Shown one piece after another: positions 17,269-25,982 of a stretch of 64,000 nucleotides of DNA. The notes beneath the pieces were generated by a model. The model ran no database searches. It worked only from the letters and a program-made list of their open reading frames with translations, and was not told the DNA's origin. Within the stretch, counting starts at the first letter, position 1. Each line of letters opens with the position of its first letter. The translations under genes and the position numbers were made by a program. Origin of the DNA: Beijerinckiaceae bacterium (lineage in GTDB: Bacteria; Pseudomonadota; Alphaproteobacteria; Rhizobiales; Beijerinckiaceae); the NCBI GenBank assembly GCA_027532775.1, contig JAPZTO010000003.1, forward strand, positions 372,001 to 436,000. Direction: 5' to 3'.

Positions 17269-18323
17269 GCGCGCGCAAATCGACCATGCGCAAATCGACC
17301 GTGCGCAAATCGCTCAATCTCGCCTTGCAGGGGGGCGGCGCGCATGGCGCCTTCACCTGGGGCGTTCTCGATGCGCTGCTCGAGGATGAACGCCTCGAGA
17401 TCCGCGCGATCAGCGGCAGCAGCGCCGGGGCGATGAATGCCGTGGCGCTGGCCGAGGGGATGAGCGAGGGCGGCCGCGAGGGCGCGCGGGAGCAGTTGCG
17501 CGCCTTCTGGACGCGCATTGCCGATGGCGCGCGCTATTCACCGATCCAGCGCACGCTGGCGGAAAGGCTGTTCGGCCTCTGGGATATCGAGCAGACGCCC
17601 GGCTTCCTGTGGTTCGAATGGATGACGCGGGTGGCGAGCCCCTACGAGACCAACCCGCTCGACCTCAACCCGCTGCGTGATGTGCTGCAGGCCGAGATCG
17701 ATTTCGGCAAGGTGCGGGCCTGCACCCGGACGCAGCTCTTCATCGCCGCCACCAATGTCCATACCGGGCGGGTGACGATCTTCGACCAGAAAAAGCTGAC
17801 GGCGGAGCATGTCCTCGCCTCGGCCTGCCTGCCCTCGCTGTTCCAGGCGATCGAGATCGACGGCGTGCCCTATTGGGATGGCGGCTATACCGGCAACCCG
17901 GCCTTGTTCCCGCTCTTCCAGGCCAATGACAGCCGTGACCTGCTGATCGTGCAGATCACGCGGATGATCCGGAAGGAATTGCCGAAAACGGCGAGGGCGA
18001 TCGAGAACCGGCTGAACGAGATCACCTTCAACGCGCCCCTGCTGGCGGAATATCGCGCGATCGAGTTCGTGCAGCGCCTGCTGGAGGAGAACCGTGTTCC
18101 GGCCGAGCGCTACCGCCATCTGCTGCTGCACCGGATCGATGCCGACAAGGCGCTCGGCGATCTCGCCGCATCCTCGAAGGTGAATGCCGAAAAAGGGTTC
18201 ATCGAGCTGCTCTTCGCCCGGGGCCGGAAGGCCGGTGAGAGCTGGCTGGCGAAGAATTTCGACGCGATCGGCCGGGAATCGACCTTCGACATCGCCGCCC
18301 TGCTGCGAAGCGCGAAGGGTTAG
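17265..18323 (+). CDS. Patatin-like phospholipase
   Basis: 352 residues with a patatin fold: glycine-rich oxyanion loop LQGGGAHGAFTWG, nucleophile elbow GSSAG, and the DGG dyad motif in YWDGGYTGNP. A C-terminal alpha region of about 150 residues follows (the DUF3734-type patatin layout). No signal peptide is visible, so it probably acts in the cytoplasm. It overlaps bdhA by 4 bp, and because patatin-type enzymes include intracellular PHB depolymerases, a role in polymer mobilisation is plausible but unproven. The N-terminus is made of a 15-bp repeat (ARKST, MRKST, VRKSL). Confidence 0.85.
   Translation: MSARKSTMRKSTVRKSLNLALQGGGAHGAFTWGVLDALLEDERLEIRAISGSSAGAMNAVALAEGMSEGGREGAREQLRAFWTRIADGARYSPIQRTLAERLFGLWDIEQTPGFLWFEWMTRVASPYETNPLDLNPLRDVLQAEIDFGKVRACTRTQLFIAATNVHTGRVTIFDQKKLTAEHVLASACLPSLFQAIEIDGVPYWDGGYTGNPALFPLFQANDSRDLLIVQITRMIRKELPKTARAIENRLNEITFNAPLLAEYRAIEFVQRLLEENRVPAERYRHLLLHRIDADKALGDLAASSKVNAEKGFIELLFARGRKAGESWLAKNFDAIGRESTFDIAALLRSAKG
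17271..17315 (+). repeat. Three 15-bp tandem repeats in the patatin N-terminus
   Basis: Three copies of a 15-bp unit with core CGCAAATCG (17271-17285, 17286-17300, 17301-17315) encode ARKST, MRKST and VRKSL. Because the unit is a multiple of three, copy changes would lengthen the basic N-terminus without a frameshift. Copies 2 and 3 begin with ATG and GTG, so shorter alternative starts are possible. Confidence 0.85.
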
Positions 18324-18513
18324 GGGTCGGGCTGTGCCCTTCACCCGCCGATGCTGCGCATCGTCGGCCTCTCCCCCCGGGGAGAGGCGGAAGCCCGGCT
18401 GGCCCGGCCCGGCATGAAGACGAGGGAATACGGTGGCGTGCTTCCCCTCGCCCCGCTTGCGGGGAGAGGGTGGCCAAGCGAAGCGAGGCCGGGTGAGGGG
18501 GCTTCGCAGCGCT
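18324..18513. repeat. Convergent-junction palindromic repeat block, copy B
   Basis: The gap between patatin and the RND permease holds CCCTTCACCC, a CCTCTCCCC/GGGGAGAGG stem (near 18369-18389), CCCCGC/GCGGGG plus GGGGAGAGG (near 18451-18471) and a closing GGGTGAGGG. These are the words found in blocks A and C. The palindromes could end transcription from both sides. No gene is supported here. Confidence 0.65.
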
Positions 18514-21500
18514 TCAGGCCGCGGCCGGCGCGAGGCGGCGCGCGCGGCGGCGTTCCCGCCAGGCCGCGCCATTCGCCACGAGCTGCAAGGCGGCCGGGGT
18601 GACGATGAGTGTCAGCACCGTCGCGAAGGAGAGGCCGAACAGCATCGCGGTCGAAAGCTGCACCCACCATTGCGTGGCGGGTGCGCCGATGCTGACATCG
18701 CGCAGGATGAAGTCGATATTGATGCCGAAGGCGATCGGCGCGACGCCCAGCACCGAGGAAGCGGCCGTCATCACCACCGGCCGTGCGCGCTCGGCACAGG
18801 TTCTCAGGATGGCCTCGCGGGCGGCCATGCCTTCGCGGCGCAGCATGTCGTAGGTATCGATCAGCACGATGTTGTTGTTCACGATCACGCCGGCCAGGCT
18901 GATGATGCCGAGCCCGGTCATCACCACGCCGAAGGGCTGGTCCATCACGATCAGCCCGATGAACACGCCGATCAGCGCGAGGACGACCGAGGAAAGGATC
19001 AGCCCGACGCTGGTGAAGGAATTGAACTGCGCCAGCAGGATCGCGAAGATCATGAACAGGGCCGCGCCGAAGGCCTTGGAGAGGAAGGCGGAGGCCTTGG
19101 CGCGCTCCTCGTCCTCCCCCTTGAGCCGGAAGAAGACGCCATCGCCGAGCTGGAGCTTGCCGAGGGCCTCGGTCACTTCCTTCTGCACTTCGGCCGATTG
19201 CGCGCCGGCCGCAAGATTCGCCGAGAGGTTGATGACGCGGGTCGCGTTCACACGGTTCAGCGTGCCGACGGAGCGCGTCGCCTCCCGCTTGACGAGGGTG
19301 CCGATCGGCACCGGCCCGGCAGGCGTGTTGACGAGCATCTCGTCGAGCTGGTCGAGCGAGCGCCGGCCGGGCGGGAAGCGCAGCAGCACATCCACCGACT
19401 TGTCGGCGGTGGCAGGCCGATATTCCGTCAGCTTGACGCCGTTGGTCACGAGCTGGACGGCCGTGCCCACCGTGCCGGCGCCGGCGCCGACCTTGGCGGC
19501 CTCGCCCCGGTCGAGGCGGAGGGTCCAGTCAATGCCCGGCAGGGGCAGGCCCGTGTCGAGATCGGTGATGTCGGGCCGGGCAGAGAGCATGGCCGCGACC
19601 TTCTTCGCCGCGCCGTCCAGCAGGGCGGGGTCGAAAGCGGAAAGCTCGATCTGGATCGGCTTGCCGGTAGGCGGGCCGGCCTTCGGCTTGGTCACCGCAA
19701 TCTCGATGCCGGGAATATCGGCCGTCTTCTGGCGGATATCCTCCATGATCTCGGTGGCCTTGCGGCGCTTCTGCCAGTCGATCAGCTCGAACTGCATCAG
19801 CCCGATCGTATCCGGCGAGAGCTCGTCATTGCCGCCGCGCGCCATCTCGCCGAGGCGGGTATAGACGGTCTGGATCTCGCTCATGCCGAGCAGGCGTTGC
19901 TCGACCTGGCGGACGATGCGGTCCTTCTCAGTCAGGCTGAGATTGCCGCGCGCCCGGACCTGGACGAGCGCGTAATCGGGCTCGACCTCGGGGAAGAACT
20001 CGACACCCTTGCCCACCTTGGCATGGATCATCGGAATGGCGATCAGCATCGCGATGGTGAGCAGGATGGTCTTGCCGGGATGGTCGAGCGCGAGGCTGAC
20101 AGCGCGCATATAGGGGCCGCGGCGCGACAGGGCGGCGCCATCCTCCGGCGTCCCGGATTTGCCGATCAGCGCGCCGATGGCCGGCACGAAGAACAGCGCA
20201 TAGACGAGGCTGGCCGCGAGCGTGGCGATCAACGTCAGCGGCAGGTATTTCATGAATTCGCCGACAATGCCCGGCCAGAAGAGCAGCGGCGAGAAGGCGG
20301 CGACGCGGGTGGTGGTGGCGGCGATGACCGGGCCGGTCATCCGGCTCGCGGCGAGGGCATAGGCCTCCTTCGGCGCCACGCCTTCGGCCATCCGGCGCTC
20401 CGCGAATTCGGTCACTATGATCGCATCGTCCACCAGTTCGCCCACCGCGAGAATGAGCGAGAACAGCACGACGATGTTCACCGTCAGGCCAGAAAGCTGC
20501 AGCGCAAGGATGCCGGCGAGGAAGGAGAAGGGCACGGCCAGCCCGACCAGCAGGGAGGCGCGGAAGCCGAGCGTCGCGAGGATGACGATGGCGACGAGCA
20601 GCACGCCGGAAATCACGGAATTCTGCAGGTCGCCGAGCATGGTGCGGATGGTGATCGAGCGGTCCTGCGTGGTCGAGAGCTCGATCGTGGCAGGCAGAAG
20701 CGGCCGCGCCTTCTCGAGCACGTATTTCACCCCGTCGACCGTATCGATCAGGTTGGCGCCGGCACGCTTGGCCACCTCGATCGTGATGGCCGGCTTGCCG
20801 TCAACGCGGGTGATGGTTGTCGCATCCTTGAAGGTGGGACGAACCTCGGCGACATCGCCGAGCCGGACCACGGCGCCGGCATTGGCAAGGACCGGCAGGT
20901 CGAGAATATCCTGCGGGCGCTCGATCAGGCTTGGCACCTTGATCGCGAAACGGCCGGACTGGTTCTCCAGCGAGCCGGCGGCGATCAGTGTGTTCGAGCC
21001 GGAAACAATGCGGATCAGATCGTCCAGCGACACGCCATAGGCGGCGAGCAGGGTTGGCTCGACGATGATCTCGACCACCTCGTCGCGCGCGCCCTTCAGC
21101 TCGGCAGAGAGCACGCCCGGCACCTGCTCGATCGCGGTGCGGAGCTGGCGCGCGAGCCGGACCATGGTCTGCTCCGGAACCTCGCCCTTCATCGCGACGA
21201 TGATGACCGGGAAGAGCGAGAGATTGACCTCGACCACCTTGGGCTCGTCGGCATCCCGGGGGAGATCGCGCTTGGCGTCATCCACCTTGGCGCGGACATC
21301 GGCGATGGCGCGGCGTGAATCAAAGCCGGGCTGGAACTCGAGCAGCACGAAGCCGCCGCCCTCGAAGGCGGAGGCGCGCATCTCCTTGACATTGGCCACG
21401 GATTTCAGCTGCGTTTCGAGCGGGCGGAGGATCAGCCGTTCGGCATCCTCCGGCGAGATGCCACGCTGTGTCACCGAGACATAGACGATGGGCACCTGCA

Positions 21501-21621
21501 CATCGGGCTCGGCCTCCTTGGGGATGGAGAGATAGGCCGAGACGCCCGCCACCAGCAGGAAGACCATGGCGGCGATGGTCAGCCGCGCATGGGCAATGGA
21601 ATAATGGATCAGGCCGTTCAT
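18514..21621 (-). CDS. RND efflux transporter permease (AcrB/MdtC-like superfamily)
   Basis: 1035 residues, an inner-membrane proton-driven pump subunit. It has the duplicated RND layout: one N-terminal helix, a large periplasmic loop (about 30-330), a helix bundle with VGELVDDAIIVTE (the Asp pair of the proton relay in helix 4), a second periplasmic loop and a second bundle ending near residue 1015 (GIISLAGVIVNNNIVLID in helix 10). Length is standard. It starts 4 bp after the adaptor gene, so the two form an operon. The outer-membrane channel is not encoded nearby. The substrate is unknown. Confidence 0.95.
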   Translation of the reverse strand: MNGLIHYSIAHARLTIAAMVFLLVAGVSAYLSIPKEAEPDVQVPIVYVSVTQRGISPEDAERLILRPLETQLKSVANVKEMRASAFEGGGFVLLEFQPGFDSRRAIADVRAKVDDAKRDLPRDADEPKVVEVNLSLFPVIIVAMKGEVPEQTMVRLARQLRTAIEQVPGVLSAELKGARDEVVEIIVEPTLLAAYGVSLDDLIRIVSGSNTLIAAGSLENQSGRFAIKVPSLIERPQDILDLPVLANAGAVVRLGDVAEVRPTFKDATTITRVDGKPAITIEVAKRAGANLIDTVDGVKYVLEKARPLLPATIELSTTQDRSITIRTMLGDLQNSVISGVLLVAIVILATLGFRASLLVGLAVPFSFLAGILALQLSGLTVNIVVLFSLILAVGELVDDAIIVTEFAERRMAEGVAPKEAYALAASRMTGPVIAATTTRVAAFSPLLFWPGIVGEFMKYLPLTLIATLAASLVYALFFVPAIGALIGKSGTPEDGAALSRRGPYMRAVSLALDHPGKTILLTIAMLIAIPMIHAKVGKGVEFFPEVEPDYALVQVRARGNLSLTEKDRIVRQVEQRLLGMSEIQTVYTRLGEMARGGNDELSPDTIGLMQFELIDWQKRRKATEIMEDIRQKTADIPGIEIAVTKPKAGPPTGKPIQIELSAFDPALLDGAAKKVAAMLSARPDITDLDTGLPLPGIDWTLRLDRGEAAKVGAGAGTVGTAVQLVTNGVKLTEYRPATADKSVDVLLRFPPGRRSLDQLDEMLVNTPAGPVPIGTLVKREATRSVGTLNRVNATRVINLSANLAAGAQSAEVQKEVTEALGKLQLGDGVFFRLKGEDEERAKASAFLSKAFGAALFMIFAILLAQFNSFTSVGLILSSVVLALIGVFIGLIVMDQPFGVVMTGLGIISLAGVIVNNNIVLIDTYDMLRREGMAAREAILRTCAERARPVVMTAASSVLGVAPIAFGINIDFILRDVSIGAPATQWWVQLSTAMLFGLSFATVLTLIVTPAALQLVANGAAWRERRRARRLAPAAA

Positions 21622-21625
21622 GCGG

Positions 21626-22687
21626 TCACGCCCCGGGTTCCGGCACAGCCTCGACCTTCTGGCCCTCGCGGATGAATTCCTGCCCGCGGGTGATCACCCG
21701 CGTCGTCCCGGAGAGACCGGAGACCCAGAGATGGGTTTCCTCGTCATCAACAAGGGTCACAGGGACGAACTGGACGACATTCGCGGCATCGACGATCCGG
21801 AGGCCGAGCTGGCCTTCCGCCGAGAAGGTGAGCGCGGAGCGCGGCACGCGCGCGGCCGGCACCGGCGCCAGCACCAGCGCCACCTCGGCGGCGATGCCGT
21901 CGGCGATCGCACCATCCGGGTTGGCGAATTCGACATCGACACGGTAGGTGCGCGTCACGCCTCCCGGCCGGCGGGCGACGAAGCGCACCTTGCCCTGTCG
22001 CGTTTCGCCGGTGACGAGGCGGATCTCGGCGGGGTCGCCGACGCGCACGCCGGCCAGGCGGCGTTCGGGCAGTTCCACCACGGCGAGCATGGGGTCGGGC
22101 GCGATCAACTCGGCCACGGCAGCGCCGGATTGCATGGTCTGGCCGACTTCCGCCGGCAGGTCGTTCACCAGCCCGGCAATCGGCGCGAGAATGGCCGCGC
22201 GGAGCAATTCCGCCTCCGCCGTGGCCAGCAGCGCCTCGGCCGATTGCTTCTCGGCGCGGAGCTGTTCGAGATTGAGCGTCGGGTAATTGCCGCGCTTCGC
22301 CAGCGATTCACGGGCTTCCAGTTCGGCTGCCCGCTGGGCCAGCCGGGCGCGGGCCTGCGTGACATTCGCCTCGCGCGCCTCGTCGGAAAGCTCGGCGATG
22401 ATGTCGCCCGGCTTGACAAGGCTGCCGCGCCGCACGGCCACGCGGGAGACCAGTCCGTTGGTCCGGGCGGAGACGATGACGCGCTGGTCGCTCTGCGTCC
22501 GGCCGGTGATCACGTAGCGGCGGCTGTGTTCGGACGGGGTGACATCGGCGACATTCACCCGGAAGGCAGGCTTGCCGGAATCGGCGCGAGGCGGCGGCGC
22601 ATAGGTGGACGGGCGCAAATAGCCCGAGCCGATCCAGAGGCCGGTCAGGAGAACAACGGTCAGAGCGGTCGTGCGCGCCCAGAACAT
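21626..22687 (-). CDS. RND efflux periplasmic adaptor (membrane fusion protein)
   Basis: 353 residues with an N-terminal anchor helix (about 5-20), a lipoyl half (VIVSARTNGLVSRVAVRRGSLVKPGDIIAEL), a short helical hairpin (about 100-165), the second lipoyl half (ILAPIAGLVNDLPAEVGQTM) and a beta-barrel to a C-terminal membrane-proximal domain. It links the RND permease encoded directly downstream to an outer-membrane channel. The start at ATG 22687 (AAAGG upstream) gives the usual signal anchor. The divergent neighbour is a methyltransferase, and the 189-bp gap probably holds both promoters. Confidence 0.92.
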   Translation of the reverse strand: MFWARTTALTVVLLTGLWIGSGYLRPSTYAPPPRADSGKPAFRVNVADVTPSEHSRRYVITGRTQSDQRVIVSARTNGLVSRVAVRRGSLVKPGDIIAELSDEAREANVTQARARLAQRAAELEARESLAKRGNYPTLNLEQLRAEKQSAEALLATAEAELLRAAILAPIAGLVNDLPAEVGQTMQSGAAVAELIAPDPMLAVVELPERRLAGVRVGDPAEIRLVTGETRQGKVRFVARRPGGVTRTYRVDVEFANPDGAIADGIAAEVALVLAPVPAARVPRSALTFSAEGQLGLRIVDAANVVQFVPVTLVDDEETHLWVSGLSGTTRVITRGQEFIREGQKVEAVPEPGA

Positions 22688-22876
22688 CGGGAGCCTTTCT
22701 TGACAGGGATCGAGCCTGGCCGCACGGGTTCTGCCGATCGCCAGCGATCGATCCGTTATCACGCCTCGCACCCGGTGTCAGGCGAACATGACATTGCGGG
22801 TCCGGACGGTGCGGTTTTGTTTGCTATCATGGTGAAAGATGGCCGGAACTTGTCCGGGACCGTCCGGGAGACAGAA

Positions 22877-23545
22877 ATGACCATCCTGCCCTCCGGCACC
22901 GAGGCCGGGCGCGCCGCCTTCATCCGGGCCGAGACCGAGATCCGCCCCGTGCCGCATGTGCCCGAGATCCGGCTGCATGTGGCGCATGAGGCGATCGCGC
23001 TCTGGCAGAAGACCGAGGAGGAACTGGAGGCAATGGGCCTGCCGCCGCCCTTCTGGGCCTTTGCCTGGGCCGGCGGGCAGGGGCTGGCGCGCTACCTGCT
23101 CGATCATCCGGCGGAAGTGGCCGGGCGGCACGTGCTGGATTTCGCGACCGGGTCCGGGCTGGTGGCCATCGCGGCGGCCATGGCGGGTGCCGGGCCGGTG
23201 CTGGCGGTCGATATCGATCCCTTTGCCGTGGTCGCCACCGGCCTCAACGCGGCGGAGAACGGCGTGACGATCGAGGCGGCTCAGCGCGACGTGATCGGGC
23301 TGGACGAGGGCTGGGAGGTGATCCTGGCCGGCGATGTCTGCTACGAGCAGGCCATGGCGGCGCGGGTGCTCGGCTGGCTGGAAGGGCTCCGGCAGCGCGG
23401 CGCCCGGGTGCTGCTGGGCGATCCCGGGCGGAGCTACCTGCCGAAGCAGGGCCTTGAGGAACTCGCCGCCTACGAGGTCCCGGTGGTCGGTGCGCTCGAG
23501 GACCTTGCCATCAAGCGCACCGCCATCTGGACCCTGACGGGCTGA
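22877..23545 (+). CDS. Class I SAM-dependent methyltransferase (Nnt1/PrmA-like)
   Basis: 222 residues with a Rossmann methyltransferase core: SAM-binding VLDFATGSGLVAIAAAMAG (motif I), VLAVDIDPFAVVATGLNAAENG (motif II) and ILAGDVCYEQ (motif IV). The layout fits COG3897-type proteins, a group that includes protein-lysine methyltransferases related to the ETF-beta and L11 enzymes. An FWAFAWAGGQGLARYLLDHP segment before motif I is typical of that group. The target cannot be stated. A GGGAG site precedes the ATG. It converges with the DoxX gene 10 bp away. Confidence 0.85.
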   Translation: MTILPSGTEAGRAAFIRAETEIRPVPHVPEIRLHVAHEAIALWQKTEEELEAMGLPPPFWAFAWAGGQGLARYLLDHPAEVAGRHVLDFATGSGLVAIAAAMAGAGPVLAVDIDPFAVVATGLNAAENGVTIEAAQRDVIGLDEGWEVILAGDVCYEQAMAARVLGWLEGLRQRGARVLLGDPGRSYLPKQGLEELAAYEVPVVGALEDLAIKRTAIWTLTG

Positions 23546-23554
23546 AGACGCCGC

Positions 23555-23944
23555 TCAGCGGCGGCGTGCATCCAGCGAGTAAGCGCCCGCGCCGGCCGCG
23601 AAGATCGCCAGCATGCCGCCGGCCATGGCGATGTTCTTGAAGAACAGGATCGCCTGCATCGGATCCGACAGCTTGCCGTGGAAGAGCACGCCCGCCACCA
23701 GCGTGAAGCCGGCGAGGGCCAGCGCGGCAAGGCGCGTCTGGTAGCCGATGATCAGCAGAAGGCCCGCACCGAGTTCGAGCGCGATGACGAGCGGCAAAAG
23801 CATGCCAGGGACGCCGAAGGCTTCCATGTATTTCTGGGTGCCGGCAAAACCACCGATCTTGTTATAGCCGCCGAGCACGAAGGGAATCGCGACAAGGACA
23901 CGGCCAGCCAGAAGGGCGAGGTTGGTGAGAGCGGAATTGTTCAT
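23555..23944 (-). CDS. DoxX family membrane protein
   Basis: 129 residues with four predicted transmembrane helices of the DoxX fold: ALLAGRVLVAIPFVLGGYNKI, then an external FAGTQKYMEAFGVPG segment, VIALELGAGLLLIIGYQTRLAALAL, GVLFHGKLSDPMQAILFFKNIAMAGGML, and a short tail. The family is known for thiosulfate:quinone-like and redox-stress roles in some bacteria, but the exact function of this member is unknown. A GGAG lies upstream of the ATG at 23944. The AT-rich region before it has repeated ATGCAATT motifs that could bind a regulator. Confidence 0.9.
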   Translation of the reverse strand: MNNSALTNLALLAGRVLVAIPFVLGGYNKIGGFAGTQKYMEAFGVPGMLLPLVIALELGAGLLLIIGYQTRLAALALAGFTLVAGVLFHGKLSDPMQAILFFKNIAMAGGMLAIFAAGAGAYSLDARRR

Positions 23945-24023
23945 GGCGAAATGCTCCGGAACGGATGGGTGCAACACGTTTGCTGATGCGCAACAAAGCA
24001 GAATATTTGCAAAGTTCAAGGAT

Positions 24024-24056
24024 CAAATTGCGTTATTCAAATGCAATTATGCAATT
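24024..24056 (-). promoter_or_regulatory. Repeated ATGCAATT motifs upstream of doxX
   Basis: ATGCAATT occurs twice head-to-tail (24041-24048, 24049-24056), and the inverted AATTGC is at 24026-24031, in an AT-rich stretch about 80-110 bp upstream of the DoxX start. This clustering suggests an operator. No regulator gene lies beside it. Confidence 0.4.
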
Positions 24057-24123
24057 TTATGAAGGCTCGTCCATGGACCTTGTTGCATCCTCACCCATCG
24101 GTCACTCCCGACATCACAACGCG

Positions 24124-24149
24124 AAAAGGCCGGCGTGAAGCCGGCCTTT
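24124..24149 (-). terminator. Terminator after the small secreted protein gene
   Basis: Arms AAAGGCCGGC (24125-24134) and GCCGGCCTTT (24140-24149) with a 5-nt loop; the minus strand continues with TTTTCGC. It lies 46 bp after the stop at 24195. The stem is symmetric and could work in both directions. Confidence 0.8.
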
Positions 24150-24194
24150 CCGTGGGTGGGGAGGGAGACTGTCGGAGAAAGGTGGTTGTCGGGC

Positions 24195-24485
24195 TTAGCG
24201 GTTGAACGTGGCGGAACCGCAGGCTTCGCTGGTGCTCATCACGCTGTTGGCCGTGAAGCAGGGCTTCTTGGTAGCATCGAGGCTCACCTGGGCCGGCGGG
24301 GACGGCGGCGACTGCGGCAGGCTGATGGCCTGGATGTTCACGGCCTTCATCGGGCCATGGCCCGCGCCACCATTGCCGCCACCCGATTCACCACGGGCAA
24401 AGGCAGGGGAGACGGCGCCGGCGGTGACGGCGAGGATGACGGCAAGAGCGCCGAGGCGGGTGGTGTTGGTCGACTTGATGGTCAT
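24195..24485 (-). CDS. Small secreted hypothetical protein
   Basis: 96 residues with a Sec signal peptide (charged start, hydrophobic LGALAVILAVTAGAVS, likely cleavage after AFA). The mature part is about 66 residues: Gly-rich (GESGGGNGGAGHG), then a Pro/Ser stretch and two cysteines (PCFTANSVMSTSEACGS) that could form a disulfide. I recognise no family. An AAGGA site before the ATG and a strong terminator after the gene support expression. It is divergent from the META-domain gene. Confidence 0.65.
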   Translation of the reverse strand: MTIKSTNTTRLGALAVILAVTAGAVSPAFARGESGGGNGGAGHGPMKAVNIQAISLPQSPPSPPAQVSLDATKKPCFTANSVMSTSEACGSATFNR

Positions 24486-24751
24486 GGCGGTGGTCCTTCG
24501 GGTTTGTGCCTGGCCGGCCCTCGTTATGTGACCGGAACACCTGTCTTTTCGCCTGCCCGTGTTTCACCCGCCGGCCGTGCGACCAGCGGAGTGTTTCAAA
24601 CGTCGCGCCGGGCAGGCGTCTGGATGAAAGGTCTGAAACAATCACCGCCGGTCTTGCCACGAGGGGATGTATCCGGTCCCCGGCGGCATGGAATTGACAG
24701 CGTCCGGTGTCTCGGTGATCCCTAGACGGGCGAATCCCGGAAGAGTCTTCA

Positions 24752-25174
24752 ATGAACAACCATATCGCGAGCCTGATCCTGACCTCGATGGTGAGCTTTC
24801 CTCCCGTGATGGTGCGCCTTGCGAGCGCCGAACCATTCCCCGACCTCACTGCCAATGGATGGCTTGTGGCGGGACTCAGCGGCAAGCCGCCTGCCGGCGC
24901 AACGCCGCCGACGCTGCGCTTCGATGCCGCCGGCCGGGTGTCCGGCAGCACCGGCTGCAACCGCTTTTCCGCCCGTTTCGTCCTTGACGGCCCGTTGCTC
25001 GCGATCAGCGCGGCCGCCACGACCCGCATGGCCTGCCCGAAGCCGCTGATGATGCAGGAAGCCGCGTTCTTGCGCGCGCTCGGGGAAGTGACGACCTTCC
25101 GGGCAGGGGCCAGCGGCACGCTGATCCTCGCGGGCGAAGCCGGCGAGTTGTTCCGCCTCGTCCCCCTCCGCTGA
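24752..25174 (+). CDS. META domain protein (HslJ-like)
   Basis: 140 residues: a signal peptide (cleavage near ASA at residue 26), then a META domain (about 35-135) with GWLVAGLSGKPPAGA, LRFDAAGRVSGSTGCNRFSARF and AATTRMACP. The GCN and ACP cysteines are the usual pair of this family, found in periplasmic or outer-membrane heat-shock-linked proteins such as HslJ. The biochemical role is unknown. Upstream, a consensus TTGACA lies at 24694-24699, but no good -10 box follows. The GntR gene begins 39 bp after its stop. Confidence 0.85.
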   Translation: MNNHIASLILTSMVSFPPVMVRLASAEPFPDLTANGWLVAGLSGKPPAGATPPTLRFDAAGRVSGSTGCNRFSARFVLDGPLLAISAAATTRMACPKPLMMQEAAFLRALGEVTTFRAGASGTLILAGEAGELFRLVPLR

Positions 25175-25176
25175 GC

Positions 25177-25208
25177 TTGACAGTGAATCATCGTATCATA
25201 CGATGATT
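25177..25208 (+). promoter_or_regulatory. -35 box and 23-bp palindromic operator of the GntR gene
   Basis: A consensus TTGACA (25177-25182) is followed by a perfect palindrome whose arms are AATCATCGTAT (25186-25196) and ATACGATGATT (25198-25208) around one central C. The palindrome ends 4 bp before the regulator's ATG. FadR-type GntR operators have the TnGT...ACnA form, and CGT-ATCAT-ACG fits a wider-spaced version. Autoregulation is the simplest reading. Confidence 0.75.
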
Positions 25209-25212
25209 TCCC

Positions 25213-25944
25213 ATGAGAACCGGGCGGAGCATCCATACCCAGACGGTCGAGACGATTGCGGGCTGGATCATCAATGGACGCTTTCCGGTGGGCGAGAACC
25301 TGCCGATCGAACCGGCGATCTGCGCCGAACTCGCGGTCAGCCGCACGGTCGTACGGGAGGCGATCAAGACGCTGGTCGCCAAGGGGCTGGTCTCCACCGG
25401 GCCCCGGATCGGCACGAAGGTGCTGCCGCAATCCTGCTGGAACCTGTTCGATGCCCGGGTGATCGAATGGCGGCTCGAATGCGGGGTCGATGCGGCCTTC
25501 GTCAAGGACCTGATGGAGCTGCGCCTCGCGATCGAGCCGGCCGCCGCCCGCCTTGCCGCCCGGCGCGAACCGGCGGCCGAGCGGGAACTCGTGCGTGACC
25601 TCTACCGGCGCATGGAACAGGCGGCCGCCAGCCAGACCTTCCGCGAGGACCATATGGAGGCGGATCTCGCCTTCCATGTCGGGATCCTGCGCGCCACCGG
25701 CAACCAGTTCTTTCTCTCGCTGGTGCCGTTGATCTCCTCGGTGCTGAGGGTCTCGTTCCGGCTGTCGACCGGGAGCCTCGAGGCGGTCGAGCAGGCCCTG
25801 CCGGTGCATCGCGCCGTGGCGGAGGCCATCGCCGCGGGGGATGGCGACCGTGCGGCCCGACACCTCACGCAGATGATCGAACATGCGCGGGAAGAGATCG
25901 AGGCCGTCGCCTTTCCCCGCCCTGCCGTTTTGCCCGCTTCTTGA
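25213..25944 (+). CDS. GntR/FadR-family transcriptional regulator
   Basis: 243 residues: an N-terminal winged helix (residues about 8-72; [30 protein letters not shown]) and a C-terminal helical FCD ligand domain (about 95-225) with metal-ligand residues in [16 protein letters not shown] and [25 protein letters not shown] after the winged helix is typical of regulators of sugar-acid genes (DgoR type). The enolase-family gene follows 38 bp later and is the probable target. There is no ribosome site at the ATG, and the promoter position suggests a leaderless mRNA. Confidence 0.88.
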   Translation: MRTGRSIHTQTVETIAGWIINGRFPVGENLPIEPAICAELAVSRTVVREAIKTLVAKGLVSTGPRIGTKVLPQSCWNLFDARVIEWRLECGVDAAFVKDLMELRLAIEPAAARLAARREPAAERELVRDLYRRMEQAAASQTFREDHMEADLAFHVGILRATGNQFFLSLVPLISSVLRVSFRLSTGSLEAVEQALPVHRAVAEAIAAGDGDRAARHLTQMIEHAREEIEAVAFPRPAVLPAS

Positions 25945-25982
25945 CCCGAAATGCCGACCTGACCCCGAACCGGAGCTCTCCC

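Noticed and set aside
18433..21318. 961-codon open frame opposite the RND permease gene
   Set aside because: It is a mirror of a G+C-rich coding strand; the translation is a low-complexity mix of Asp, His, Gly, Arg and Gln with no family, while the minus strand encodes a complete RND permease.
21620..22876. N-terminal extension of the methyltransferase frame
   Set aside because: The open frame runs from the antisense of the RND adaptor; the ribosome site and the family start point to ATG 22877.
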